In this document: piece after piece, positions 1 through 12,081 of the stretch | Position numbering within the stretch: position 1 is the first letter of the stretch | Layout: every line of letters begins with the position of its first letter | DNA from: Acidimicrobiia bacterium | GTDB lineage: Bacteria > Acidobacteriota > Vicinamibacteria > Vicinamibacterales > UBA2999 | Length of the DNA stretch: 37,311 nucleotides | Assembly (NCBI GenBank): GCA_016871255.1 | Contig: VFZH01000021.1 | Location: 1-37,311 of the forward strand | Reading direction: 5' to 3' | Translations under genes and position numbers: made by a program | The notes under the pieces: model-generated | The model's input: only the letters and a program-made list of their open reading frames with translations | What the model was told of the DNA's origin: nothing | Database searches by the model: none

Positions 1-1147
1 GGCGCCGGTTCGCGAGTTCTTCGTAGATCCGCTCGACGGCCCGCATGCGCGCCGCAAAGGAGAGCTCGTCCTCGACCCTCCGCCGGGCGGCCACGGCCCT
101 GACGGCCATGCCGTCGGGATCAAGCAGAGCCGCCTCGATGGCCTCCGCGAGCTGTGCGGACGAGCCGGCCGGCACCAGGAGTCCGTGGACGCCGTCGTCG
201 ATGAGCTGCCCGGTGCCGCCGGCCGTCGTGGCGACCACCGGCGTCTCCACCGCCATGGCTTCGAGAACGGCGTTCGGCGTGCCCTCGTAGTCCGACGACT
301 GCACGAAGAGGTCCAGCGCGTGGAGCACGTCGATAACGTCGGAGCGATGTCCGAGGAGCCGGACGCGATCGGCGACCCCGAGGCGCGTCGCCTGCGCGGC
401 CAGGTTCGGTCGCTCGGAGCCTTCACCCGCCACGACGAGCCACAATCCGGGATGCCGGGACGACAGCCGGGCAAACGCGTCCAGGAGGAGATCGAAGCGC
501 TTCTGGGGCTCGACGCGGCCCAGTGAGCCGATGAGACAGGCGGTGTCCGGAACCCCGAGCGCGTGGCGGGCCGGGAGCCGGCGGCCGGCATCGCGGCGGA
601 AGGCGGCCGGATCGATCCCGTTCAGCACCGTCGTCACCCGATCCGGGTTGCATCCTGCCGTGACGAGCGCGTCCCGGATCTGATCCGAGACCGCAATGAC
701 GCGCGGGAAGCGGCGGAGGAGCCAGCGGTCTGCCGGGTAGTAGAGCCATCGTTCCCGGACGTGGTGACCGGTCCAGCCATGGGCGGTGGAGAGCGGCACG
801 ATCCCCTCGCGGCGCGCCAGCCAGAGGGCGAGCAGGTCCGTCTTGTAGTCGTGCGCGTGCACGATGTCGATCCGGCGCTCGCGGGTGATCCGGCGCAACT
901 CGGCCCACGCCCGCCGATCGAGCGCGTGACGCTCGCGCACCTCCACGTAGTCGAGCTTCAGGTCACGCGCGGCGCCCGCGAGGGCGAACGGGCCGTCTCT
1001 CGCGTCGAGCAGATAGCAGAGCGTGATCGCGAAGCGGCCCGCGTCCGTGCTCGCCGTCCCGCGGAGGATCGTCTTCTCGGGACCACCCCCGGTTCCGCGG
1101 ACGCTCCGCAGCTCCAGGATGCGAACCGGGGGCAGATCCGTCGCCAC
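1..1147 (-). CDS. GT4-family glycosyltransferase, C-terminus truncated by window edge
   Basis: Not in the supplied ORF track. Manual minus-strand reading from GTG at 1147 gives VATDLPPVRILELRSVRGTGGGPEKTILRGTASTDAGRF...RRIDIVHAHDYKTDLLALWLARREGIVPLSTAHGW, typical of a GT4 N-terminus. The frame is open where checked near the edge (...SFAARMRAVERIYEELANRR). Confidence 0.8.
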   Translation of the reverse strand, partial: MATDLPPVRILELRSVRGTGGGPEKTILRGTASTDAGRFAITLCYLLDARDGPFALAGAARDLKLDYVEVRERHALDRRAWAELRRITRERRIDIVHAHDYKTDLLALWLARREGIVPLSTAHGWTGHHVRERWLYYPADRWLLRRFPRVIAVSDQIRDALVTAGCNPDRVTTVLNGIDPAAFRRDAGRRLPARHALGVPDTACLIGSLGRVEPQKRFDLLLDAFARLSSRHPGLWLVVAGEGSERPNLAAQATRLGVADRVRLLGHRSDVIDVLHALDLFVQSSDYEGTPNAVLEAMAVETPVVATTAGGTGQLIDDGVHGLLVPAGSSAQLAEAIEAALLDPDGMAVRAVAARRRVEDELSFAARMRAVERIYEELANRR

Positions 1148-1150
1148 GCC

Positions 1151-2518
1151 CTAGGCGACCGCCGCGACCGCAGGCTGCCGTCCCGTGGGTTCCACGGCGG
1201 TCTCTTTCTGTCGGGCGATCGCGTCGGCGAGCTGCTTCTTCGATATCCGATCGAGCGACGCGAGGATCGCGAAGGTGTACCAGGTGATGTCGTTCACGGC
1301 GAGGGCGATGAAGGCGCCGCCGACGAAGAAGCCCGCCATCGACGCGAGGATGCCGTTGGCGTAGGTGAGCATGAACCAGCTCTCGTCCGGCGGCAGGGCC
1401 TTGTGACGGGAGCGCCTGCGGATGCGCAGCCCAAGGAACGCCGAGTACGCGAACAGAAACAGCCAGAATGCGAGTCCCAGGTAGCCCATTTCAGCCAAGG
1501 CCTGGAAGTGGCTGCTGTGCACGGATCGCCGTCGCCCGTAGTAGCCGCGGGAGTAGTCGTACTCGTCGTAGGCCCGCTCGAATTGACGCAGCCCGATTCC
1601 GGTAGGGTTCGCGTTCGCGATGTCAATCGCCACGTCCCAGAAGTGCAGGCGGCTGAGCGCAGACTCTTCGTTGGTCTCCTCGTAGGTTGTGATCGTCTGC
1701 ATCCGGTCCATGTACTCACTGGGAACCGGTGCGAAAAGCAGCGCCAGCAACGACATCGTGGCCAGGCCCATCATCGGCATGAACTTCCGCTTCTGGAACA
1801 GGATGAAGACGAAGACCGCTGCCGCCAGGCCGAGCAGGCCGCTGCGAGAGAAGGTGCCGATGACCGTGCCGGCCGAGAGCGGGACGGACAGGAAGAACCC
1901 GCGCTTCAGCCACGGCTGGAACCGGTTGTACAACCGGTGCAGCCAGAGCCCCGGCAGCATGTTCTGCGACGTCGCCAGCAGCAGCGGAATCACCATGACG
2001 ATCGCCAGGGCGTAGCCGTTGTTGTCGATGTAGGCGCCGCTCAGGCCGTCGTGGAACCGGGCCCCGGTCAGGAAGAAGACGATGCCGGCCTTCGACGAGT
2101 GGAAGCCGTAGGACGATGCCAGAACGGCCACTAGAACGATCAGTCGCTGGCGCGTGTTCACGATCGTGACCAGGAGGAGGCAGACGACCAGTAGTCGTCC
2201 GAAGAAGTCGATCCATTGCCATCCGAGTTCTGGTGCTACTGCACCGGCCTGTGCGAGCAGCATGGTTCCGAAGAACGCCAGGGCCCCGAGACTCAGTGGG
2301 TGAGAAACGTCGGGCCACCTGCCGGTCGCGAGACTCGGAACAACGAGGATCACACCCAGCACGAGGGACAGGCGCAGGTCGGTAATGTCGATCCACAGGA
2401 ACTCGGCGGGCCGGAAGCAGGCGTACCAGACGTACATCACGAGCGCGCCGAAGCGGCTGAACAGTGCCCAGAAGAACCCGGGAATCAGCAGGCTGAGGAT
2501 GAAGAGGGTTCTCAGCAT
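1151..2518 (-). CDS. O-antigen ligase/Wzy-like polytopic membrane protein (exosortase A-associated O-glycosylation ligase type)
   Basis: 455 aa, many TM segments, O-antigen ligase-like core (NANPTGIGLRQFE...HSSHFQALAEMGYLGLAFWLFLF); context with exosortase locus. Confidence 0.78.
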   Translation of the reverse strand: MLRTLFILSLLIPGFFWALFSRFGALVMYVWYACFRPAEFLWIDITDLRLSLVLGVILVVPSLATGRWPDVSHPLSLGALAFFGTMLLAQAGAVAPELGWQWIDFFGRLLVVCLLLVTIVNTRQRLIVLVAVLASSYGFHSSKAGIVFFLTGARFHDGLSGAYIDNNGYALAIVMVIPLLLATSQNMLPGLWLHRLYNRFQPWLKRGFFLSVPLSAGTVIGTFSRSGLLGLAAAVFVFILFQKRKFMPMMGLATMSLLALLFAPVPSEYMDRMQTITTYEETNEESALSRLHFWDVAIDIANANPTGIGLRQFERAYDEYDYSRGYYGRRRSVHSSHFQALAEMGYLGLAFWLFLFAYSAFLGLRIRRRSRHKALPPDESWFMLTYANGILASMAGFFVGGAFIALAVNDITWYTFAILASLDRISKKQLADAIARQKETAVEPTGRQPAVAAVA

Positions 2519-2549
2519 GCGCCTTCCGTCCGCTGAGCAGCAGGTCGCG

Positions 2550-3443
2550 TCATGGCATGGGAGCGCGCATGACCGTGATCAGGTCACCCGTCCGGAGGTG
2601 GCGAGCGGTCTGCACCACAACCTCGAGCCCGTGCTCGGCCGCGAAGTGTTGAATCATGTTGTCGGTGACGTCGGATCGCCACCGTTGCTTGCGTTCGGTG
2701 ACCGAGGCATGGGCGTCAGGGTGATGAATCACGGCGTAGCCGCCAGGCCGAAGCACTCGCTGGAAGTCGCGGACGTAGGCCCGCGTGTTGACGGGGTTGA
2801 TATGCACGAACACGTCGAAAGACCAGATGGCGTCCACCGAGGCGTCCGGGAGCGGGATTCCATTGCCGTCCCCGAGGACGTACCTGATGTTAGAGGCGTC
2901 GGCAAATCGCTCCCGACAGATGGACAGCGCCCGCTCCGACACGTCCAGGACGACGACTTGCGATGACCGCTGCCGGATGATATCCGTCCACCGGCCGCCG
3001 CCCGGGCCGATCTCGAGCACAGTGCCACCCGTGGGCACGTGGGGAGCGATGTAGTGTTCGACGATTGCACGCTTCCAATCCTCGCTGTGCGTCCATTCCT
3101 CGCCGCGCAAAGACCAGTCGTAGGTATTCCAGAGCGCCACGTTGTCCGCCACGGTGTATCGCCGGGCGGCAATCGACCACGGTTCCACCACCGAGCGCCG
3201 CCGCTCGATCTGGACGAGTGTGTCGTCCAGGCGGTCGCGGACGGAGTCCACGAGCATGCGGGTGCCGTAGAGTAGCGCGTAACGCAGGCCTCCGAGTCGC
3301 CGGGCGGCCCGGAGTCGCCCGAGCGCTTTGGCCGCAAATGACCCGGACGGCGGACCGTGCTCCGGACGGGGGACCTCTGGGTCGTCGCTGCGGCCGGTGG
3401 CCGTGGCTGCTGCGGTGGGGAACGGCATTTTCGGTGTCATCAT
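2550..3443 (-). CDS. class I SAM-dependent methyltransferase
   Basis: 297 aa with VLEIGPGGGRWTDII (motif I), VLDVSERAL, GDGNGIPLPDASVDAIWSFDVFVHI. Confidence 0.85.
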   Translation of the reverse strand: MMTPKMPFPTAAATATGRSDDPEVPRPEHGPPSGSFAAKALGRLRAARRLGGLRYALLYGTRMLVDSVRDRLDDTLVQIERRRSVVEPWSIAARRYTVADNVALWNTYDWSLRGEEWTHSEDWKRAIVEHYIAPHVPTGGTVLEIGPGGGRWTDIIRQRSSQVVVLDVSERALSICRERFADASNIRYVLGDGNGIPLPDASVDAIWSFDVFVHINPVNTRAYVRDFQRVLRPGGYAVIHHPDAHASVTERKQRWRSDVTDNMIQHFAAEHGLEVVVQTARHLRTGDLITVMRAPMP

Positions 3444-3464
3444 CCGGCCGGGGTGCTGCTCTGA

Positions 3465-4253
3465 TCAACCCCGGACGAGCGGAGGCGCGCCCGTGGCCTT
3501 CGGCTCCGACAGCACCAGCACGACCTGCCAGGCGTGCCGGCGCAGCCACGGAAGCCACCGGAACAGGAACCCGTCGAATCGCTCGAGCGCGTGCAGGAGG
3601 CGCGTGAACGACCGCGACCCTCGCAGGGGGATGGCGGCGAAGGTCGTCAGGGCGAAGTAGTGTGCCTCGGCCCGGCCGAAGTACTCGCCCGCCATGGCGA
3701 TGTCGGACATCAGGAGCGGGTGCTCGTCAGGTGTCCGGAGCGACGGTGTGAGCCGCCGGTACAGATTGATCAGCGGGTTGTGGCCCAGCGGCTCGAGGAA
3801 GACCGCGTGGCCGTCGGGCCGCAGCGTGCGGGCGATCTCGGAGAACGCCCGCCGGAGATCGAGATGGTGCAGGATCGCCGCGGAGCAGATGACGTCGAAA
3901 CTCCGCTCCGGAAACTGCAGCGCCTCGGCGTCCATGACGTGAAAGCTGCCCTTGACGCCCTGGGCCGCCGCGCGCTCGGCCGCCTGGCGGACGGCCACGT
4001 CCGAGATGTCGATGCCGACGACCTCGGCGGCGCCGATCCCGTCGGTCGACGCGAGGGCGGAGGCGCCGCACCCGTACTCCAGGAGCCGCCCCCCGTCGGC
4101 ATACTGCCGCACCAGCGACCAGTACAGCCGGGTGCTGCCGTTCATGATCGCGTACACGGGTGCCAGCCGCGTGCGCCGCCGATCCGTGAACGCCGCGTTG
4201 TGGAACTCGCGCTCGCGTTCCTGTCTGGTGGTCAAAGTGCTGCCGGGAGTCAC
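3465..4253 (-). CDS. class I SAM-dependent methyltransferase
   Basis: 262 aa with LLEYGCGASALAS, VVGIDISDVAV, MDAEALQFPERSFDVICSAAILHHLD. Confidence 0.85.
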   Translation of the reverse strand: MTPGSTLTTRQEREREFHNAAFTDRRRTRLAPVYAIMNGSTRLYWSLVRQYADGGRLLEYGCGASALASTDGIGAAEVVGIDISDVAVRQAAERAAAQGVKGSFHVMDAEALQFPERSFDVICSAAILHHLDLRRAFSEIARTLRPDGHAVFLEPLGHNPLINLYRRLTPSLRTPDEHPLLMSDIAMAGEYFGRAEAHYFALTTFAAIPLRGSRSFTRLLHALERFDGFLFRWLPWLRRHAWQVVLVLSEPKATGAPPLVRG

Positions 4254-4358
4254 AACCTGAATCCCACCAACACGTTAGCACAACGAGCGGGCCGGAGACC
4301 CCGGTGCCGGTCCCGATCGGACCGCGCCGTCGAGGCGGATCTGGCGGGGGCGTGCGGC

Positions 4359-5582
4359 CTACGCGTGCCTGCCGACCGCCTCGATCGCACGGCTCGCGAC
4401 GGCGCCGACCACCCCCCAGTCGAAGCGCGTCCGCGCCAGCTCACGTGCGTGGGCGGCCAGCGAGGCTCCACGCGCACGGTCTCCCAGCAGCGTCGCGAGG
4501 CCATCGGCGAACGCGGCCCGGTCGCGGACCAGGAGATGCTGGCCATCCCGGGCGCCCAGACCCTCGCTGCCGACCGGAGTACTGATCACCGGCAGGCCGG
4601 CGGCGAACGCCTCGAGGATCTTCAGCCGGGTCCCGCCACCGCTCGTCAGCGGCACGGCGAGCACCGCCGCGGCCTCCAGGTACGGACGCACGTCCGGCAC
4701 GTCGGCCGCGATCGTCACGCCAGGCTGGCTGGAGAGCCGGCGGACAGATGGGGACGGGTCGCGGCCGACGGCCACCAGCCGTGCGTCCGGTACGGTCCGG
4801 CGAACGGCGGGCAGCGCCCCGGTGGCCAGGAACGACACGGCCTCCACGTTCGAGGGCCAGCCAAGCGCTCCCACGAACAGGATGACCGGCTCGCTCGTGA
4901 GCCTCCCGCCGGGCAGCGTCTCGTACCGGGAACAATCCACGCCGTTGGGCACGAGCACCGGGCGGCGGGCGCGGTGCCTGGCGATCTCGTCACATTCCGT
5001 TTCGGAGACGGTGAAGACCTCGTCCGCCGCCGCGGCTGCGCGCGCTTCGACCTGCTCCAGAAGACGGGCCTCCCGCTCGAGGTACCAGCGCAGGGGGTGC
5101 CACGGCGGGTAGTCCCGCGCGAGCCGCACGGCGACCCGCGAGTACACGTTGTGCAGGTCCATCACGACGGCCGCTCCAGGCGCGTGGTGCCGGTACGCGA
5201 ACGCGTCCAGGTGGTCGAGGTAGAGCACGTCGGGAGGTTGGCGGCGCACCTCGTCGGATACGGCCCGGTGCATGGCCGCACGATCGTGGCGTCCGAAGAG
5301 CACATAGGGCGTGCCCTGCAGGCCGCACGAGCTGATGCGACGCGCTTCGCGCCACCAGCCGCCGGCGTCGATCGGAACGGGGATGACGGTGATGCCGTGG
5401 TCCGCCAGCGCGTCGAGTTGGTGGCCGGCGGCGTCGTGCGCCCCGGCGACCAGCCTGAGGCTCGTGTGACCGGCCACGGCGGACAGGAGGTGGAAGGTGC
5501 GCAGGCGGCCGCCGGAGTCGAGCGGCCACGGCAGATGGCTCGTCACGGCGAGGACGTCCCGGCGGCCTGCGGCCGGCATCAT
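4359..5582 (-). CDS. GT4-family glycosyltransferase (PEP-CTERM/XrtA-associated sugar transferase type)
   Basis: 407 aa; LPWPLDSGGRLRTFHLL N-term, VPNGVDCSRYE, ILFVGALGWPSNVEAVSFL, LTSGGGTRLKILEAFAAGLPVISTPVGSEGL. Confidence 0.85.
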   Translation of the reverse strand: MMPAAGRRDVLAVTSHLPWPLDSGGRLRTFHLLSAVAGHTSLRLVAGAHDAAGHQLDALADHGITVIPVPIDAGGWWREARRISSCGLQGTPYVLFGRHDRAAMHRAVSDEVRRQPPDVLYLDHLDAFAYRHHAPGAAVVMDLHNVYSRVAVRLARDYPPWHPLRWYLEREARLLEQVEARAAAAADEVFTVSETECDEIARHRARRPVLVPNGVDCSRYETLPGGRLTSEPVILFVGALGWPSNVEAVSFLATGALPAVRRTVPDARLVAVGRDPSPSVRRLSSQPGVTIAADVPDVRPYLEAAAVLAVPLTSGGGTRLKILEAFAAGLPVISTPVGSEGLGARDGQHLLVRDRAAFADGLATLLGDRARGASLAAHARELARTRFDWGVVGAVASRAIEAVGRHA

Positions 5583-5651
5583 GGCGCAGGCGCGCCGGGG
5601 GAGGACGTTCCGCCCGGCAGGGTATCCTCAGTGGAGGCGGACCTCCTGCAC

Positions 5652-6802
5652 ATGCCTCGTACAGTAGCAGCCGGCGCGGCCGCGCCGCAAAGGGACCGGG
5701 ACGCGCGCCCCGTCGTGATGCAGCTGGTACTCAGCCTGTTTCCGGGTGGCAGCGAGCGCCTCACCGTCGAGATCGTCCGCCGGCTGGCGCCCTCCTTCCG
5801 CATGGTCGTGTGCTGTCTCGACGAGCCGGGTGACTGGGCGGCCGATCTGGACGTGCCCGTGACCGCGCTCGGTCGGCGCCCGGGGTTCCACCCCTCGCTC
5901 GGCTGGCGCATCGCGTCCTGGGCACGCCGGATGGACGTGTCGGTCGTGCACGCCCATCACTACACGCCGTTCGTCTACGGTGCGCTCGCGGGCCTCGTGG
6001 CGCCACGCCTTCGTCTGGTTTACACGGAGCACGGACGGCTGTCGGACGAGCCGCCCCGTGTGAAACGCCGGCTGGCCAACAGCCTGCTGAGCCGTCTGCC
6101 CGATCGCGCGTTCGCCGTCTCCGCCGACCTGCGCGGGCACATGATGGCTGAAGGGTTCCGCGGCTGTCCGGTCGAGGTCCTCCTGAACGGCGTGGACGTC
6201 GGGACGGCTCCAGGCCGGACCGAGCGAGACGCCGCCCGGCGTGCGCTCGGGTTCGACGACCGGGCCTTCCTCGTCGCCTCGGTGGCCAGGCTCGACCCGG
6301 TCAAGCACCTCACGGCAGCGGTCGAGGCGCTCTCGATCGTCCGCACGACGGTACCGCACGCCAGACTGGTGCTCGTCGGCGACGGGCCGGAGCGGCAGGC
6401 GATCGACGCGGCCGCGGAGCGGTTCGGGGTGCGCGACGCAGTGTTCGTCACGGGGTATCGTGCCGACGTGCACCAGTTGCTGCCCGCGTTCGACGTCTAC
6501 GTGAACAGCTCGGTGAGCGAAGGCATCTCGCTCACGATCCTCGAAGCGATGGCCGCGGCGCTGCCGGTCGTGGCCACGAACGTCGGAGGCACACCTGAAG
6601 TGGTGGCCCCGGGCGTCACGGGGGACCTCGTGCCGGCACGAGCGCCCGCCGATCTGGCCGCGGCGGTCGTCCGCCTGGCGGCCGACGCCGGGCTCCGGCG
6701 GCAGATGGGCGCCGCCGGCAGGGCGCGCGTCGAGCGCGAGTTCACCATCGATCGGATGGTGGGCGACTACGCCCGGGTGTACGCAGGGCTGGGACACGCC
6801 TG

Positions 6803-6803
<1 letters not shown>
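5652..6803 (+). CDS. GT4-family glycosyltransferase (XrtA/PEP-CTERM-associated type)
   Basis: C-terminal part of the 1089-aa ORF; plausible ATG at 5652 or 5718 (MQLVLSLFPGGSERLTVEIVRRL). GT-B motifs VARLDPVKHLTAAVEAL, LVGDGPERQAI, NSSVSEGISLTILEAMAAALPVVATNVGGTPEVV. Stop overlaps next gene start (TGATG). Confidence 0.85.
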
Positions 6804-8737
<1,934 letters not shown>

Positions 8738-8807
8738 AGTGGGAAGTGGGAAGTGGGAAGTGGGAAGTGGGAAGTGGGAAGTGGGAAGTGGGAAGCCCTC
8801 GTGCCGT

Positions 8808-11129
8808 TCAGCGGAGCGAGTCCAGCAGCTGACGTGCGGCGTCGGCTTCCGGAAAGTCCGTTCCCAGTTCCAGGGCCTCGGTCAGGGACGCGCGCGCCCG
8901 CTCCGTGTCGCCGGCTTTCGCGTAGGCCAGGCCAAGGTGGTAGCGGTAGACAGGGTTGGTCGGGACTTTCTCCACGGCGGTGCGGATGGGACGGATGGCC
9001 AGGTCGGGCAGCCCGCGCCGCAGATACACCCAGCCCAGCGTGTCGTTCACGTCGGCGTCGTCCGGGGCGCGGGCGGCGGCGTCCCGCGAGAGCTGCAGGG
9101 CTTCGTCGAGGCTGTCGCCGCGATCGGCGAGGATCCACGCCAGGTTGTTCGCTGCGACGACCGCGTCGCGATCCGCCTCGAGGGCGCGCCGGTACCACGC
9201 TTCGGCGCCTGGCATGTCCCCCTGCACCTGCCGGATCATCCCGACCATCGTGGCCGCGCTGACGAGCGTGGCCGATCGGGACGCGAGCGTTTCGAACTGC
9301 ACCCGCGCCTGGTCGAGGCGGCCGCCGCGCAGGTAGAGCTGTCCCAGCATCTGGTAGGGCGCCGCCGCGTCCGCGTCGAGCGCGATCGCCCGGGTGAGCA
9401 TCGCTTCCGCTCGCTCTCCGGCTCCCTCAGCGGCGTAGATCCGGGCCGCCAGCATGAGCAGGTCAGGATCGTCCGGCTGACCCTGCAGCCGGGTTTCGAC
9501 GGCGGGCTTCGCCGACACGGCCACGCCGGCCGCCATGTCGAGCGCCACCAGCGCTTCGAGCGGCTCGAACGCGTCGGGGTCGAGAGCCATCGCGCGCTGC
9601 AGCCACGGTCGTGCCCGCGAAGGCTGCTGCCGCAGCGACAACACGACACCCTGCAGCCAGTGCAGCGCGGCGACGTCCGGCATCCGTGACAACAGGTCCG
9701 TCAGCTCGCGTTCGGCTGCGTCGAGGTCTCCCTGGCCGATGAGCGTGCGCACCAGGATGACCCGGGGCGCGAGGTCGTCGGGCCGGCCCTTGATCGCCTC
9801 CCGCGCGAGCTGACTGGCCACCTCCGGCCGACCCGTCACGAGGTTCAGTCGCGCGAGGTGGATCTTGGCGGACACCGAATACGGGCGGTACCGCAGGACC
9901 TCGTTGAACTCGCGGACCGCCTCGTCGTGCGCGTCGATCGACGCCAGCAGCGCGGCCAGCGTGTAGTGCGCGTCGGCCGAACGGGGATCGGCCAGCGTGG
10001 CCATGCGGGCGAAGCTGATGGCGTCGTCCACGTTGCGCTCCAGCACCAGGAAGTTGGCCTTCGTCAGCAGCGCACGCGGGTGCGAGGGGAGGGCGTCCAG
10101 CGTGTCGTCGAGCAGCCGATGGGCCTCGGCCGTTCGCCCCGCCGCATAGGCCAGCGAGGCCAGCCGGCTCTGCGCGTCGCCTCGTCCTCCAGGCATGGTC
10201 GCCAGCTCTTCGAGGAGCCGCGTGCCCTCGGCCAAACGACCCTCGGTCAGGTAGTAGTCGGCGAGCACCAGCTTCGCCTGCACGGTCCCGAGGACGTCCG
10301 CCAGCGCCTGCAGGTGCGCCTCCGCCTCGCGGGGACGACCGTTGCCGAGATAGAACGTCGCCAGGGCGCGGTTGGCGCCCACGTTGCGTGGCGCCAGCGT
10401 GACGGCCGCCTTGAAGGCCGCTTCCGCCTCCTCCTGGCGCCCCTGCGACCAGAGCAGACTCGCGAGCGCAAGGTGTGTATCGGGATCATCGGGGGCGACC
10501 TCGGCCGCACGCCGCAGGTTGGCCTCGGACTGCTCGACCTCGCCGGTCGCGAGCTGGAGGGCTGCGAGGTCGGCGTAGCCGACGGCCCTGGTCGGATCCA
10601 GTTCGATCGCCTTCTGCATCCCCGCCATGGCGGCGTCGAACTGCCGGAGCCCGGCGAGCGCCGTGGCGTGGAGGATCTGGCCTGTCAGGTCGCCCGGCTC
10701 GAGCTGCAGCGCCCGCTCGGCGCTGACCCGCGCCTCGTCGAAGCTGCGTGCAGCGAGCAACGTCGCTGCCGCCTGGCGCTGGACCTCGGCGTTCCCCGAC
10801 AGCAGGTTGGCGGCGCTGACCACTTCGCGAACGGCAGCCGGCAGGTCCGACACCTGCACGTACGCGTCCGCGAGGCGGGCTCGAACCTCGCCGGCCCTGG
10901 GCTCGAGCTCGATCGCGTTGCGGTACTCGATGATCGCTTCGGCGAACCGGCCCTCCGCCGCGTACCAATCGGCCCGCTCCACGTACTCGTCGAAGCCCGT
11001 ACGGGACAGATAGAATCCCGCCGCTGCCAGCAGCAGCACGAGACCGAGCGCCGCCAGGAGCCTTCTGGCGGTGAGCCAGCGGGGGAGACCTGGGCGCGAA
11101 CGGCGGCGCCGGGACCGGGTGTGAGGCAT
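8808..11129 (-). CDS. TPR-repeat protein of PEP-CTERM system (PrsT-like), N-terminal TM anchor
   Basis: 773 aa of TPR repeats; LLAALGLVLLLAAAGFYLSRTG TM segment; colinear with the two paralogs at 12527 and 14803. Confidence 0.82.
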   Translation of the reverse strand: MPHTRSRRRRSRPGLPRWLTARRLLAALGLVLLLAAAGFYLSRTGFDEYVERADWYAAEGRFAEAIIEYRNAIELEPRAGEVRARLADAYVQVSDLPAAVREVVSAANLLSGNAEVQRQAAATLLAARSFDEARVSAERALQLEPGDLTGQILHATALAGLRQFDAAMAGMQKAIELDPTRAVGYADLAALQLATGEVEQSEANLRRAAEVAPDDPDTHLALASLLWSQGRQEEAEAAFKAAVTLAPRNVGANRALATFYLGNGRPREAEAHLQALADVLGTVQAKLVLADYYLTEGRLAEGTRLLEELATMPGGRGDAQSRLASLAYAAGRTAEAHRLLDDTLDALPSHPRALLTKANFLVLERNVDDAISFARMATLADPRSADAHYTLAALLASIDAHDEAVREFNEVLRYRPYSVSAKIHLARLNLVTGRPEVASQLAREAIKGRPDDLAPRVILVRTLIGQGDLDAAERELTDLLSRMPDVAALHWLQGVVLSLRQQPSRARPWLQRAMALDPDAFEPLEALVALDMAAGVAVSAKPAVETRLQGQPDDPDLLMLAARIYAAEGAGERAEAMLTRAIALDADAAAPYQMLGQLYLRGGRLDQARVQFETLASRSATLVSAATMVGMIRQVQGDMPGAEAWYRRALEADRDAVVAANNLAWILADRGDSLDEALQLSRDAAARAPDDADVNDTLGWVYLRRGLPDLAIRPIRTAVEKVPTNPVYRYHLGLAYAKAGDTERARASLTEALELGTDFPEADAARQLLDSLR

Positions 11130-11265
11130 TGACCGACTCCGTCTTCAGGTATTGTCGCCCGATCGCGACGCCAATACCACGGGCCGACACCCGTGCCCGG
11201 CTGGAGCTGGCGTTCAGGGAACGACGTGGGGTTCGACCGCGCAGGCGGTACCTGGGCGTGTCGAT

Positions 11266-12039
11266 TCAGGCCGCGCGGGCAGCCCGGCGCCGGCGGATCT
11301 GACGGCCCGCCAGGCCGAGGCCGGTCCCGAGCAGCAGGAGCGATGCCGGCTCGGGCACTTCCGCATCTTCCAGAGGAGGCGTGTAGCTCGACTCGGTCTG
11401 GTTGAGCACGCTGAAGTTGTTGGCGGTGAAGCTGAACGGACTCGACCCGTTGAACTGGTTGCCGTCCGTATCCGTCGGCATGCCAGGCGTCGCGTTGGAC
11501 GTCACCGAGAAGACCCACGTGGCGCTGGACGGGAGGCCGAAGTACGAGGTCAGCGACTGCGCCTTCTCGTCGATGCCGGCTCCGGACACCTGGTGGAACG
11601 AGCCGAGGTGCAGGATGAACACGTCAACCTCGGGATCGAACGAGCCGGTGAGGAGCACCGTGGGCGTGTTGATCCCGGCGTCGGGAATCTGACCCACGAT
11701 TTCGAAGTACGAGTTGTCGTCGACGGGCGAGTAGACGTTGCTGCCCTTCTTCGTCTGCGTGGCCGTGGTGAAGGAGAACGGTCCTGTCCGGAAGTTCAGC
11801 ACGCCGCCGACGATCGTGTGCAGGCCCGCGTTCAGGATGTCGCCGCTCGCGTCCACCGCCACGATCGGGATGTTGGTGCCGATCAGGGGGGCGAGACCGC
11901 CCGCGTACGACACGGTGCCGCCCATGTTCGGCCCCTGCACGAAGTTCAGCATCGCCGCAGCCGAGGCCGTCCCGGCTCGGCCCAGCAGGGCGAGGGCCAG
12001 CACGAGAACGACAGCCGGACGGCGAAGCGCGCGCCGCAT
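11266..12039 (-). CDS. PEP-CTERM sorting domain-containing secreted protein (exosortase substrate)
   Basis: 257 aa; signal peptide MRRALRRPAVVLVLALALLGRAGTASA; C-terminal VPEPASLLLLGTGLGLAGRQIRRRRAARAA (PEP motif, hydrophobic helix, Arg cluster). Confidence 0.93.
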   Translation of the reverse strand: MRRALRRPAVVLVLALALLGRAGTASAAAMLNFVQGPNMGGTVSYAGGLAPLIGTNIPIVAVDASGDILNAGLHTIVGGVLNFRTGPFSFTTATQTKKGSNVYSPVDDNSYFEIVGQIPDAGINTPTVLLTGSFDPEVDVFILHLGSFHQVSGAGIDEKAQSLTSYFGLPSSATWVFSVTSNATPGMPTDTDGNQFNGSSPFSFTANNFSVLNQTESSYTPPLEDAEVPEPASLLLLGTGLGLAGRQIRRRRAARAA

Positions 12040-12065
12040 GAGAGGTGTCGTAGAGTTTTGAGTTT

Positions 12066-12081
12066 AGCAAATGTGGTGCCA
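12066..12081 (-). promoter_or_regulatory. sigma-54 (RpoN) -24/-12 promoter of the PEP-CTERM gene
   Basis: Minus strand TGGCAC-CACAT-TTGCT matches the consensus TGGCAC-N5-TTGCW exactly, about 27 nt upstream of the ATG at 12039. Confidence 0.82.

Noticed and set aside
563-2134. 523-aa plus-strand ORF
   Set aside because: Antisense shadow of the minus-strand GT4 and O-antigen-ligase-like genes; no recognisable domain.
3534-5651. N-terminal about 700 aa of the 1089-aa plus-strand ORF
   Set aside because: Antisense to clear minus-strand methyltransferase and GT4 genes; Arg/Gly/His-rich shadow ORF of GC-rich DNA. Only the part from about 5652 is a credible GT4.
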